Of a stretch of 64,000 bases of DNA, positions 8,240-17,987 are shown piece after piece. Position 1 is the first letter of the stretch. Every line of letters begins with the position of its first letter. The position numbers and the translations under genes are program-made. The notes under the pieces are model-generated. The model saw only the letters and a list, made by a program, of their open reading frames with translations. It was not told the DNA's origin and did not search any database. This stretch comes from an uncultured Alistipes sp. (lineage in GTDB: Bacteria; Bacteroidota; Bacteroidia; Bacteroidales; Rikenellaceae): positions 79,475 to 143,474 of the forward strand of contig NZ_CABMQJ010000006.1 in assembly GCF_902388705.1 (NCBI RefSeq). Reading direction: 5' to 3'.

Positions 8240-10498
8240 ATGAAACGTTTTTTACCGCTATTTTGCGGCCTATTGCTGGCAGGGTGTTCATCGGGAATCG
8301 AAGAGTACACCGGTGCGATCGCGACCGGAAGCCGGACGACCCTGATCGGAACATCCGGTGCCACGACCCGCACGCAGTTCGTCCCCGCAGACGGCGCCGA
8401 CATTCATTTCCGGTGGAGCCCCGGCGACTATATCTGGGCCGGCGGCATCAAGAGTACTGAAACTTCGGATGCCGGAACCACCGCGGAATTCGGATTCACG
8501 ACGCTTCCCGACGCGCCGTATCCGGTTTACTACAACCTGACCGGAGAAGGCGCCAATGCCGTAATTCCGGAAAATCAAAAGCAAACCGCGGCTTATGAAC
8601 TCAGTTTGGGTGGAAACGGCGATTTCGGTTATGCGACGGTCGAGGCAGAGGGCCGGTTTACGCTCGGCCACGCCACCTCCTTTATCTGGTTCAATCCCTG
8701 GTCGACGGATGTCACCGAGAAATTGATCTCCGTAACCCTGACCGCAACCGACGGAACGCTGCTGGCCGGAACGGCGACATTTACCGGACAGACGCTCGAT
8801 AATTTCGCAGGCGGCAACTCCGTAACCCTCTCTTTCGACACGGACGGCGTTGCGCTCCCTGCGGCAAGCGACGATTCGCGGGTGTTTGCTGCCGCCGTGA
8901 TTTTTCCGGCAGACTGTTCAGCAGCGGAGGTTTACGTCACCTATCGTTTTGCCGACGGCAGCATCTATGCCGAAACCAAACCAGGCAAAGCCTTCACGGC
9001 GAGCAAGGTACACCGGCTGACCACGGAGATCACCAAACGCAACGGCGGCACGCTCCGGGTGGAAACAGGCACGGCGGGAAAAGCCGCAACCGAACCGCTT
9101 TGCATGAAATACGGCGAAAAGCTGGAGTATCCGCTGACGGCGGAAGGCTGGATATCCGAAGTGAAGACGGTTTCGGCCCCGGCCGGATGGAATGTCGACT
9201 TGGGTATCGAACGCCGCAAACTCACGATCGCCCCGCCCGCCGAATATACGACGGGCATGGAGCTGGAGAACACGGCCGCATTCGAGGCGGACGGCGCCAC
9301 GGTCTACGAACAGCCGATTTATGTGCTCGACTTCACGCATCCCGAAGGGTCTTTCGTGCTGATGGAGGGAAATATGACCTCCGAAAACGGCACGCTGCTC
9401 TATTTCGACCAGCATATGCGCTATCATCAGCATTTTTACGAGGATGCAAACCAAAGCGAAATCGGCAACGTCGTGCAGGATATGTATATGGCCAATGACC
9501 GGGTCTACCTGATCACGCAGAACGGCGCCAAAGGCTACGAAGGATCGGCTTACGGTGGTGACGGACGGTTCGTGATTTGCGACGCCCATACGATGAAACG
9601 GCTCGTGAAAAAGAATTTTCCCTTCTACGATGCCTACGGACACAGCAGTTCGGAGTGCTGGCCCCAGCATATCGTGGTGGTCAGCCCTACGAAGGCCTAC
9701 ATCCAGTATTCGATCCCAATGGAGACCTATTCGGGAATCCGGGTCGTAAACCTGACGAACAATACCATTTCGCAAACCGACATCGAAGGCAGTTACGGCC
9801 TGTTCACCAAAACCGGGGCCACCAAAGCACGCATGGTCGTTTCACGGGGTAAGGTCTATGCCGGCCGCGGCAACTCGGTGATCGTCATCGATCCCCAAAC
9901 CGATGCCGTCATCGCAACTCACACCTACGAAAACCGGCAGGTAAAAGACCTCGCCAAGGCCGCCGACGGAAACATCTATGCTGTTTTCACCGGAGAATTC
10001 GACGGCAATTCTGGTATGACGGGCAGCGCCGCGTTCACAACCCCGGCCAAGGTCGTAATAATAGGTCCCGACGGTGCAGTCACAGGCGAACTGGACCTGC
10101 CCGAGATCATAAAACTCCGCACCGGCACGGCATCGCCGACCATCCAGATGTGCGCGAGCTTCACGCAGCCTTATCTCTATTTTATCGGAACAGAGGCATT
10201 CAGCGAGACCAAAGCCATGCGCTACAACTACCAGACGGGGCGCGTGAACTGGGATTACATCACGCCGGAATTGGACACCGACCGTTCGGGCGGCGACATC
10301 ATCTACGGCTACATGGGCGTGCATCCGACCACCGAACAACTCTGGGTAGGTAAATCGACCTACACGCAGAGCGCTATCCATGTCTACGACGTGTCGCTCA
10401 ACACAGCCCAGGAGGTCGATAGCTTCTACCAGAAAAAGGCCAGTCCGGCAGGCGTCGATTTCGCCTACCGGTTCTCGGAAGAATGGATCAATAAATAA
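8240..10498 (+). CDS. Two-part lipoprotein: fimbrillin-like domain plus DUF5074/BtuG-like beta-propeller
   Basis: A 752-residue lipoprotein with lipobox LAGC at residues 12-15. Residues about 30-260 repeat the N-terminal domain of the preceding gene (shared GDYIW, GNGDFGYA and a TSFIWFN...DVTEKLIS stretch). A short Ig-like linker follows. Residues about 350-745 form a propeller of the DUF5074 type, with blades such as VIVIDPQTDAVIATHTYENR and GVHPTTEQLWVGKSTY. BtuG proteins of this propeller family are known in Bacteroides to bind cobalamin very tightly on the cell surface and hand it to BtuB. I infer the same role, with an extra domain. It lies 8 bases upstream of a second propeller gene. 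Confidence 0.8.
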   Translation: MKRFLPLFCGLLLAGCSSGIEEYTGAIATGSRTTLIGTSGATTRTQFVPADGADIHFRWSPGDYIWAGGIKSTETSDAGTTAEFGFTTLPDAPYPVYYNLTGEGANAVIPENQKQTAAYELSLGGNGDFGYATVEAEGRFTLGHATSFIWFNPWSTDVTEKLISVTLTATDGTLLAGTATFTGQTLDNFAGGNSVTLSFDTDGVALPAASDDSRVFAAAVIFPADCSAAEVYVTYRFADGSIYAETKPGKAFTASKVHRLTTEITKRNGGTLRVETGTAGKAATEPLCMKYGEKLEYPLTAEGWISEVKTVSAPAGWNVDLGIERRKLTIAPPAEYTTGMELENTAAFEADGATVYEQPIYVLDFTHPEGSFVLMEGNMTSENGTLLYFDQHMRYHQHFYEDANQSEIGNVVQDMYMANDRVYLITQNGAKGYEGSAYGGDGRFVICDAHTMKRLVKKNFPFYDAYGHSSSECWPQHIVVVSPTKAYIQYSIPMETYSGIRVVNLTNNTISQTDIEGSYGLFTKTGATKARMVVSRGKVYAGRGNSVIVIDPQTDAVIATHTYENRQVKDLAKAADGNIYAVFTGEFDGNSGMTGSAAFTTPAKVVIIGPDGAVTGELDLPEIIKLRTGTASPTIQMCASFTQPYLYFIGTEAFSETKAMRYNYQTGRVNWDYITPELDTDRSGGDIIYGYMGVHPTTEQLWVGKSTYTQSAIHVYDVSLNTAQEVDSFYQKKASPAGVDFAYRFSEEWINK

Positions 10499-10506
10499 GT
10501 CGTGAA

Positions 10507-11604
10507 ATGTTCGAAAAAACATTGGTGAAGTTCGCTGCCGTATTGATGCTGCTCTTGGCAGGCGTGTCGTGCATGGACGGCTACGGTCCGTTGGACATGG
10601 TGGATTTCGACATGAGCATCGACGGCGAAGACGGCGAAGTGACCGGCAAGGGACTGTTCATCACCAACGAGGGGAATTTCATGTATGGAAACGCCTCGCT
10701 GTCTTACTACGACCCGGTGAACAAACGCGTCGAGAACGAAATATTCGCCCGGGCGAACGGTATGCTGTTGGGCGATGTCGCGCAGTCGATGATCATCCGC
10801 GACGGCATCGGCTGGGTCGTCGTGAACAATTCGGGCGTTATCTTCGCCATCGACATCAACACATTCAAGGAGGTGGGCCGTATAACCGGCTTCACATCGC
10901 CCCGCTACATCCATTTTCTGAGCGACGAGAAAGCCTATGTGACGCAAATCTGGGACCCGCGCATCTACATCGTCAATCCCAAAGAATACCGGATCACGGG
11001 GTATATCGAAACGGACATGACCTTCGAAACCGGGTCCACGGAGCAGATGGTGCAGTACGGCAAGTACGTCTTCACGAACTGCTGGTCCTACCAGAACCGA
11101 ATACTGGTGATCGACACCGAGACGGATCAGGTCTGCGACCAGATCACCGTCGGCATCCAACCCACGTCGCTGGTCATGGACAAGTACAATAAGATATGGA
11201 CCGTAACCGACGGTGGTTACGAGGGAAGCCCCTACGGACATGAAGCCCCGTCGCTCTACTGCATCGACGCGGAGACGCGCAAAATCGAGAAGCAGTTCAA
11301 ATTCAAATTCGGCGACTGGCCCTCCGAAGTGCAGCTCAACGGCACACGCGACACGCTCTACTTCATCAACAAGGCCGTCTGGCAGCTACCCGTCACGGCG
11401 GAACGCTTTCCGGTCAAACCGTTCCTGAAATACAACAGAACCCTTTATTACGGATTGACCGTCAACCCGGTCAATTCGGATGTTTACATTGCAGACGCCA
11501 TCGATTACGTCCAGCCGGGGATCGTCTACCGTTACTCGGCCGAAGGGGAGCTGCTCGACTCGTTCCGGGTCGGCATCATTCCGGGAGCGTTTTGCTGGCG
11601 CTGA
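10507..11604 (+). CDS. btuG: BtuG-like cobalamin-binding surface lipoprotein (beta-propeller)
   Basis: A 365-residue protein with a lipobox-like AGVSC and an acidic stretch after the cysteine (MDGYGPLDMVDFDMSIDG), indicating surface export. The remainder is a YVTN/DUF5074-type propeller with repeated blades (GLFITNEGNFMYGNASLSYY, VFAIDINTFKEVGRITGF-like units, ILVIDTETDQVCDQITVG). Length and layout match BtuG, the cobalamin-capturing partner of BtuB in Bacteroides. Here it follows a larger propeller protein, so the locus has two such binders. The symbol is assigned by fold and context, not by alignment. Confidence 0.78.
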   Translation: MFEKTLVKFAAVLMLLLAGVSCMDGYGPLDMVDFDMSIDGEDGEVTGKGLFITNEGNFMYGNASLSYYDPVNKRVENEIFARANGMLLGDVAQSMIIRDGIGWVVVNNSGVIFAIDINTFKEVGRITGFTSPRYIHFLSDEKAYVTQIWDPRIYIVNPKEYRITGYIETDMTFETGSTEQMVQYGKYVFTNCWSYQNRILVIDTETDQVCDQITVGIQPTSLVMDKYNKIWTVTDGGYEGSPYGHEAPSLYCIDAETRKIEKQFKFKFGDWPSEVQLNGTRDTLYFINKAVWQLPVTAERFPVKPFLKYNRTLYYGLTVNPVNSDVYIADAIDYVQPGIVYRYSAEGELLDSFRVGIIPGAFCWR

Positions 11605-11618
11605 CAAAAACGATTGAT

Positions 11619-13466
11619 ATGAAAAAAATCCTGTTTCCCGTTTTGCTGGCAGCGATCATGGCATCCGGGTGCAACAAAGACGAGGTCGTTACGCAAACAA
11701 AGCCGATGCCCCCGCAGATCACGCTCGGCTCCGACCCGGACGAATATGGAATTTATACGACGAAAGTAGGGCGAAAACTGACCATCGCCCCGAGTTACCG
11801 GTATGTGGAGAATGCCGTATACTCCTGGCGGCTCCAGGCTACCGGCCGGATCATTTCGACCCAGCCGACCCTGGAATACACGTTCGACAGCCTCAATGAA
11901 GAGGACGAAGCGGGCTATTACCTCACGCTCGAGGTCACCAACCGCAACGGCACATCGACCGAAGAGTTACTCGTCGAGGTATTGGAACTGACGCCTCCGA
12001 CGATCCGGATCGACGAGCAGGTCGAGGTCGTCCGCAAACGCGAATACGAATTCACGCCCGACGTCCGGGCCAAGGAGGTATCCGAGTTCGAATGGACCCT
12101 GCGCGCCGAAGGGGAAACAAAGGCGCGGGTCGTGGGTACGGAACCCACATACCTGTTCTGCGAAGAGAAACTGGGACACTACGAGCTGACGCTCTCGACA
12201 AAAAACGAAGACGGTTCCGACCGGAAAACAGTCGATATCGAGGTCGTAAACGCCCTTGCAATTTCGGCAACGGTCGCACCCATCGGCAACATATATGACG
12301 GAACAAAGCGCACAGTGGCCCTCGGCAGGACGCTTACGCTCCGGCCTTACATCTGGAATGCGAACCAGCCGACCTGCTCCTGGACGATCGACGGACAAGA
12401 AGTGGGAACCGACCTCATGTATACCTACACGCCGACGGAAGAGGGTACAAAAACGATCGTATTCACCGTTTCGGACCTCTCCGACGAGCCGGAAGCCAAG
12501 ATCGGCCGTTATGCCGCCGGCACGGGCCGCCAGCAGGCGACGCTGGAATTTACGGTCGAGTGCCATCCGGAAGAGGGGACCTACAAACGTTCGGCGACGG
12601 CTTCGAGCAGCGTGAACTGGACGAAGGTGTTCGAATATACGCCGGCTCCCGGACAGTTCATCAACGAACTTGCTACGGGCGGATTCACGGGCGACGAAAC
12701 GACACCCGAAGCCGCCGTGGCCTATGCCGAGTCGCGCCTGGAAAGGGGCATCTGGGTATCGCTGGGCGGCTGGGGCGGCTACATCGTCGTAGGCTTCGAC
12801 CACAGCATCGAAAACTCCGAAGAGGGTTATCGCGAGGGTCACAACTTCTCGATCCTGGGCAACCAGTTCAAAGGGTCGTCCGAACCCGGCATCGTCTGGG
12901 TGATGCAGGACACCAACGGCAACAGGCTGCCTGACGACGAATGGTACGAACTCAAAGGCTCGGAATACGGCAAGGAAGAGACCATCCAGGATTACGCCGT
13001 GACCTATTACCGGCCGACCTATCCGGGTGCGGACGTCCAATGGAAGGACAACCGCGGAGCCAAAGGCTGCATCGACTACCTGGAGCAGTTCCACACGCAG
13101 TCGTACTACTATCCCAACTGGATCGATGCCGACAGCTACGTGCTTTACGGTCCCTGCCTCAAGAGCCGGACCTACGACCAGTCGGGCAACGGCTCCTACT
13201 GGGTCAACGACTCCTACGACTGGGGCTATGCCGACAATTTCGGCGACGACCGACTCTCGAACGATGAAAACGCCGGAGCCGGGGCCTGCAAAACCTATTT
13301 CAAGATATCGAACGCCGTGAAAGCAGACGGTACACCCGCAGAACTGGAATACATCGACTTCATCAAGGTCCAGACCGGGGTGAACGTCAAGGCCGGATGG
13401 CTGGGCGAGAACTCGACCGAGGTATTCGGGTTTACGGATGAAAACATCAATCAGGGCAAGAAATGA
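11619..13466 (+). CDS. PKD/Ig-domain surface lipoprotein of the B12 locus
   Basis: The start at 11619 gives a signal peptide ending ASGC-NKDE (615 residues); an upstream ATG-like start overlapping btuG is less likely. Residues about 30-310 are three Ig/PKD-like repeats (each with a W or Y core and a YxLTLEVTN-type final strand). The last 270 residues form a Trp/Tyr/Gly-rich domain with GIWVSLGGWGGYIVVGFDHS and DTNGNRLPDDEWYELKGSE. This domain recurs in proteins annotated only as cell-surface protein near btuB in Bacteroidales. It is probably a ligand-binding or structural partner of the BtuB-BtuG complex; BtuH-like binding is possible but unproven. Confidence 0.75.
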   Translation: MKKILFPVLLAAIMASGCNKDEVVTQTKPMPPQITLGSDPDEYGIYTTKVGRKLTIAPSYRYVENAVYSWRLQATGRIISTQPTLEYTFDSLNEEDEAGYYLTLEVTNRNGTSTEELLVEVLELTPPTIRIDEQVEVVRKREYEFTPDVRAKEVSEFEWTLRAEGETKARVVGTEPTYLFCEEKLGHYELTLSTKNEDGSDRKTVDIEVVNALAISATVAPIGNIYDGTKRTVALGRTLTLRPYIWNANQPTCSWTIDGQEVGTDLMYTYTPTEEGTKTIVFTVSDLSDEPEAKIGRYAAGTGRQQATLEFTVECHPEEGTYKRSATASSSVNWTKVFEYTPAPGQFINELATGGFTGDETTPEAAVAYAESRLERGIWVSLGGWGGYIVVGFDHSIENSEEGYREGHNFSILGNQFKGSSEPGIVWVMQDTNGNRLPDDEWYELKGSEYGKEETIQDYAVTYYRPTYPGADVQWKDNRGAKGCIDYLEQFHTQSYYYPNWIDADSYVLYGPCLKSRTYDQSGNGSYWVNDSYDWGYADNFGDDRLSNDENAGAGACKTYFKISNAVKADGTPAELEYIDFIKVQTGVNVKAGWLGENSTEVFGFTDENINQGKK

Positions 13467-15646
13467 CACCTATGAAAAAATTATGGCTCCTGCTCTTCGC
13501 AGCATTTGCCGCAACAGGCTGCAAAGAGGACTCCGATCCCGAAATATTCTCCGGCAAAGACAACTACATCGCCTCGTTCGCGCTGACCAAGGACGGCGTA
13601 ACCTACAACGCCACGATCTCGCAAGACCGGATCACGGTGACCGTTCCCTACAACGTGTCGCTCACGAATGCGGTTGCGACCTGCGAGATAGCCGAGAACG
13701 CTTCGATACAACCCGCCCCGGCGACCGTCACGGAGTGGGAACTGGACCGGCAATTCCTGGTCACCTCCTACAACAAGACGGACCGGGCCTATCTCTATTC
13801 GGTCGAATACGCAGATGTCGTTTCGGCCGGAAACGTCACCCTCGACACGCAGCAGGAAGTAACCAATTTCGGACAGACAGGCATCAGCGCCATCGACGGC
13901 AACCTGTCCATCGGAACACGCCGGAGCGATGATCCGGTCACGGATCTCGGCGGGCTGGAGCATATCGTTTCGGTCGGCAACAACCTCACGATCGGAGCCG
14001 TCTATGCCGGCAAAATGCTGGCCGGGAAAAGCTCGGGCCTCTCGAAACTGAAAGAGGTGCGCGGGAACATCGTCCTTTCGGAAGAGAACACTTCGCTGAC
14101 CGACTTTTCCCTGCCGGCGCTCAAAACCGCGACAGGCAACATAACGCTGGTGAGCAAAGCGCTCGAATCCGTCGAAATGCCCGCTCTCGAACGTGTCGGC
14201 GGCACACTTGAAGTTCGCTCCAATGCGCTGGTTCTCATGACCGCCGACCTGCTCGCACAGATCGACGGCGGCATGACGCTCTCGGGCTCGACCTCGAAAA
14301 CGCCAAGTGCCCCGTGCGATTATTTTTACTTCCCGGCGCTGCGAACCATCGCCGGCAACCTGTCGCTAAGCTATTTCAGCAGCCTGTCCAACACGGGAAT
14401 TATCTTCCCCGTGCTTGCCCGGGCCGGAAACGTCACTTACGAAGCTCTGCCCAAAGCCAATGCATTCACACTTCCGGAAGCCACGACACTCGGCGACATA
14501 TCCCTCACGTCCTGTTCGGCAATGACCGAAATATCGCTGCCCGTGCTGACGACGGCCGGTTCGCTCCAGTTCCAGGGCACCACTCAGGTCCGCAAATTCG
14601 AATGTCCGGAACTCGTTTCGCTCACCGGAACGCTCTACCTGGACCGGTTGGTTGCGTTCACCAGTCTGAAGACCGCCTTTCCGAAACTTACTCGGATCGA
14701 TGGCAACCTCTATATGAGCAACCTGTCGTCGCTTGAAAACACGCTCGACCTCAGCGGCTATACCTTCGGCCCGGAAAGCATCGTAACCCTCCAGGCAACG
14801 ACGCTCAGCAACCTCAAAACGATCGCCGGGTCGGACAATTTCGAAGGAGGGCTCTCAATCAACGGGACAGGGTTCACGCCGTCGCCGGCAAAACTGCCCT
14901 TCGCCCTTACAGGATTCAAATCGGTCCGGTCCTTCCATATCGCCGGATTCCCCATGCTGACGGAACTCTCACTTCCGATCGAAACCTGCGACGATCTGAC
15001 GCTGGAAAGCTGCGGCGGCAACTCCGCTACCGGCCTGCGCCTGGAAATGCCTGCCCTGACCGAGGTTCGGAGGACGTTGCTGTGCCGAAGCCTGGGCCGT
15101 ATGGACACCGGTTCGTCCGCAAGTTTCCCGAAACTCAAAAGCGTCGGCATACAACTCTCCATGTACACCAATGCCAGCTACCTCTCGGCGATCGATTTTC
15201 CGGTGCTGGAAACCGTCGGAAACGGGGAACCCATCGCGGAAAGCACGGCGGACGATTATGCGCTGATGCTTATGCCGGTAGGGTGTACGGGCGGATTCTC
15301 GCTCCCGAAACTCAAAACGGTGAACGGCAACGCCCTGTTCTCGACCTGGACGGCCGCCACGACCAAAGTGCCGAGCATCGCCTGTCCCGAACTCGCTACC
15401 GTAACGGGAAACCTGGAGATCGGCCATACCAACACCGCCTACAAGACCTCGGTGACCACCGGCCTCGATTTTCGACAGTTGCAGCAGGCCCGCTCGGTCC
15501 GGATCGGCAACCTCGCAGCGCTGAAGGACTTTTCGTTCTTTGCGGCCGTCGTCCCGCAACTTTCCGAAGAGACATGGAGTGTCACGGAGTGCGGCTACAA
15601 CCCGACATGGAAGGATATGAACGACGGCAAATACATAGCGCAATGA
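13463..15646 (+). CDS. Repeat-rich surface lipoprotein (receptor-L-domain / LRR-like)
   Basis: The ATG overlaps the previous stop by four bases (ATGA); an alternative ATG lies at 13472. The signal peptide ends in AATGCKED. After a small beta domain, residues about 130-700 are a solenoid of irregular repeats of the form LPxLxxxxGNLxLxxxxLxxVxxPAL, resembling receptor L-domain or LRR ladders. It is a different repeat class from the BspA-type protein earlier in the operon. The stop overlaps the BtuB start (ATGA), showing tight translational coupling. I infer a surface accessory of corrinoid uptake. No catalytic motif is visible. Confidence 0.75.
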   Translation: MTPMKKLWLLLFAAFAATGCKEDSDPEIFSGKDNYIASFALTKDGVTYNATISQDRITVTVPYNVSLTNAVATCEIAENASIQPAPATVTEWELDRQFLVTSYNKTDRAYLYSVEYADVVSAGNVTLDTQQEVTNFGQTGISAIDGNLSIGTRRSDDPVTDLGGLEHIVSVGNNLTIGAVYAGKMLAGKSSGLSKLKEVRGNIVLSEENTSLTDFSLPALKTATGNITLVSKALESVEMPALERVGGTLEVRSNALVLMTADLLAQIDGGMTLSGSTSKTPSAPCDYFYFPALRTIAGNLSLSYFSSLSNTGIIFPVLARAGNVTYEALPKANAFTLPEATTLGDISLTSCSAMTEISLPVLTTAGSLQFQGTTQVRKFECPELVSLTGTLYLDRLVAFTSLKTAFPKLTRIDGNLYMSNLSSLENTLDLSGYTFGPESIVTLQATTLSNLKTIAGSDNFEGGLSINGTGFTPSPAKLPFALTGFKSVRSFHIAGFPMLTELSLPIETCDDLTLESCGGNSATGLRLEMPALTEVRRTLLCRSLGRMDTGSSASFPKLKSVGIQLSMYTNASYLSAIDFPVLETVGNGEPIAESTADDYALMLMPVGCTGGFSLPKLKTVNGNALFSTWTAATTKVPSIACPELATVTGNLEIGHTNTAYKTSVTTGLDFRQLQQARSVRIGNLAALKDFSFFAAVVPQLSEETWSVTECGYNPTWKDMNDGKYIAQ

Positions 15647-17778
15647 GAAGCGACCGGCTCTTAAAAATGCTTTTCCTACTGTGCTGCTATATGTCTATGC
15701 CGCTCAGCGCAGCGGCGCAAAACCGCGTCGAACGCGACTCGACCCGGCGTTACGGCTGGAAAATCGGCATCGAACAGGTCGATGTGGTCGGTACGCGTCC
15801 GATGAAAAAGATCGGCACGCAGGAAACGACCATCGCAACGCGCGTCCTGCACGACAACATCGCCTCGCAGATGGCCGACGCCCTGAAATTCGGAACGTCG
15901 ATCTATGTCAAGGAGTACGGACGCGCCACGCTTTCGACCGTCTCGTTCCGCGGAACCTCGCCTTCGCATACGCAGGTGACATGGAACGGCATGAAGATCA
16001 ACTCCCCGATGCTGGGCATGGTCGATTTTTCGATGATCCCGTCCTATTTCATCGATGATGCGTCACTGCTGCACGGAACGTCGTCCGTAAACATCACGGG
16101 CGGCGGCCTGGGCGGCGCGGTGCTGCTCTCGACCAGGCCGGCCGACGCGCAGGGCTGCAACCTGCAATATGTCCAGGGCATCGGTATGTTCAAAACTTTC
16201 GACGAATACCTCCGTTTCACCTACGGCGACGAGCACTGGCAGTCCTCGACACGCGTCGTTTTCTCCTCGTCACCCAACGACTTTAAATACAAGAATTACC
16301 ACAAGAAACTGAACGTATACGACGATGACCACAACATCATCAGCCAATATAATCCGGTGGAACGGAACAAAAGCGGCGATTTCCGCGACCTGCACCTGTT
16401 GCAGGAGGTTTATTACAACCGCGGCGACGGAAACCGGTTCGGGCTGAACGTCTGGTATCTCAATTCGAGCCGCGGCCTGCCCATGCTAGATGTCGACTAC
16501 CGGGAAAATGCCGATTATTCCAACAAGCAGCGCGAGCAAACCCTGCGCAGCGTCCTTTCCTGGGACCATGTGCGCAAAAATTGGAAAACGGGGGTTAAAG
16601 CCGGATATATCCACACCTGGATGGCCTACGACTACGAAAAAGACCTGGGTAACGGACGATGGGAGAAGATGATCCGTTCGCGCAGCAGGATAAACACGTT
16701 CTATGCACAAGCGGAAGGCGAATATTCGATCGGCCGCAAACTGCTCATCACGGGTACGCTCTCCGCGCATCAGCACCTGGTACATACGACGGACAAGAAC
16801 GTGCTCGACTCCCTGAGTGCCCAGCACCTCGGGCAGATACCGCCGGAAGAGGGCGATGCGAAACTCGCAGCCGTAGGTTACGACGAGGGCCGCATCGAAC
16901 TGGAGGGCTGCGTGTCGGTCAAATGGCGGCCATGGGAGCGGCTGGGTCTGGCGCTGACGCTGCGCGAACAGATGTACGGTTCGGCATGGACCCCCATAAT
17001 TCCGGCATTTTTCGCCGATGTCGTCCTCTCGAAGCGAGGAAACATCATCGCCAAGGCATCCATCTCGCGCAATTACCGGTTCCCGACGCTGAACGACCTC
17101 TATTTCCTGCCCGGCGGCAACCCGGAGCTGAAAAAAGAGCACGGATTCACCTATGACGGCGGCGTGGAATTCACCGTCGGACGCAAAAACAACTATTCGC
17201 TGCACGGCGAAGTCACATGGTTCGACTCCTATATAGACGACTGGATCGTCTGGCTGCCGACCTTCAAAGGGTTCTGGTCGCCGTCCAACATCAAGCGGGT
17301 TCATGCCTATGGCATCGAACTGAAAGGCAACCTCGATTGGATCGTAGCGACCGACTGGCACCTGCAACTGAACGGGAACTTCTCGTGGACACCCTCCATC
17401 AACCACGGCGATCCGGTCAGCTGGGGCGACGCTTCTATCGGCAAACAGCTCGTCTACGTTCCGGAATTTTCGGCTGCGCTCAATGGGCAACTGGACTGGA
17501 GAACATGGTCGCTGGGTTACAAATGGTGTTATTACAGCGAGCGTTTCACGACATCGAGCAACGAAACTAAAACCAAGATTTACGGCATATCGCCCTATCT
17601 CATGAGCGACGTTACGCTGGGAAAGCGCTTCGGAGCGCGCTGGGCGGACTTTTCGGTCAAGGCGCTCGTGAAAAACATTTTCAACGAGGAGTATCAGTCG
17701 GTACTCCAGCGCCCGATGCCGGGGATCAACTTCGAGATTTTCCTCGAAATAAGACCTAAATGGGGTAAACGGAAATAG
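15643..17778 (+). CDS. btuB: BtuB-like TonB-dependent cobalamin receptor
   Basis: The 711-residue product starts at the ATG overlapping the previous stop. It has a signal peptide (residues 1-25), a TonB-box-like IEQVDVVGTR at about 38-47, and a plug with SFRGTSPSHTQVTWNGMKIN and GGGLGGAVLLST. A 22-strand-type barrel follows, ending in an aromatic-containing strand (NFEIFLEIRPKW). There is no carboxypeptidase-regulatory domain, as in vitamin receptors and unlike SusC proteins. It imports cobalamin across the outer membrane with TonB energy. Cobalamin specificity is inferred from the riboswitch, the BtuG-like partners and the downstream BtuF-like gene. Confidence 0.88.
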   Translation: MRSDRLLKMLFLLCCYMSMPLSAAAQNRVERDSTRRYGWKIGIEQVDVVGTRPMKKIGTQETTIATRVLHDNIASQMADALKFGTSIYVKEYGRATLSTVSFRGTSPSHTQVTWNGMKINSPMLGMVDFSMIPSYFIDDASLLHGTSSVNITGGGLGGAVLLSTRPADAQGCNLQYVQGIGMFKTFDEYLRFTYGDEHWQSSTRVVFSSSPNDFKYKNYHKKLNVYDDDHNIISQYNPVERNKSGDFRDLHLLQEVYYNRGDGNRFGLNVWYLNSSRGLPMLDVDYRENADYSNKQREQTLRSVLSWDHVRKNWKTGVKAGYIHTWMAYDYEKDLGNGRWEKMIRSRSRINTFYAQAEGEYSIGRKLLITGTLSAHQHLVHTTDKNVLDSLSAQHLGQIPPEEGDAKLAAVGYDEGRIELEGCVSVKWRPWERLGLALTLREQMYGSAWTPIIPAFFADVVLSKRGNIIAKASISRNYRFPTLNDLYFLPGGNPELKKEHGFTYDGGVEFTVGRKNNYSLHGEVTWFDSYIDDWIVWLPTFKGFWSPSNIKRVHAYGIELKGNLDWIVATDWHLQLNGNFSWTPSINHGDPVSWGDASIGKQLVYVPEFSAALNGQLDWRTWSLGYKWCYYSERFTTSSNETKTKIYGISPYLMSDVTLGKRFGARWADFSVKALVKNIFNEEYQSVLQRPMPGINFEIFLEIRPKWGKRK

Positions 17779-17869
17779 CGGCATACGGCGGCGGGCCCTT
17801 TTAATCACGGAGAACCATTGCAAACAGTCCTGTAATTAATCCCGCCGCCGTTCTTTACAACTTGTTCGC

Positions 17870-17935
17870 GGGAGCCGGAGATTTTAGAGATTAGTTTACC
17901 GTTGTCTGCCATACAACGATTTACCTCCGGCTCCC
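17870..17935 (+). other. Two-tier stem-loop in the leader of the btuF-side genes
   Basis: GGGAGCCGGAG (17870-17880) pairs perfectly with CTCCGGCTCCC (17925-17935). Inside, CGTTGT and ACAACG form a second stem around the loop CTGCCAT. No T-run follows, so it is not a standard terminator. It lies in the 209-base gap after btuB and may be an RNA processing or regulatory element. Confidence 0.55.
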
Positions 17936-17987
17936 CAAACAGGTTTTCGGCAGTTTGTTCGTCGCACCATTTAATAAAACGCTTCTG

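Noticed and set aside
11967..13469. Long open frame of about 500 codons opposite the PKD lipoprotein gene
   Set aside because: It has no recognisable domain and mirrors a well-supported lipoprotein gene; GC-rich coding DNA often keeps antisense frames open.
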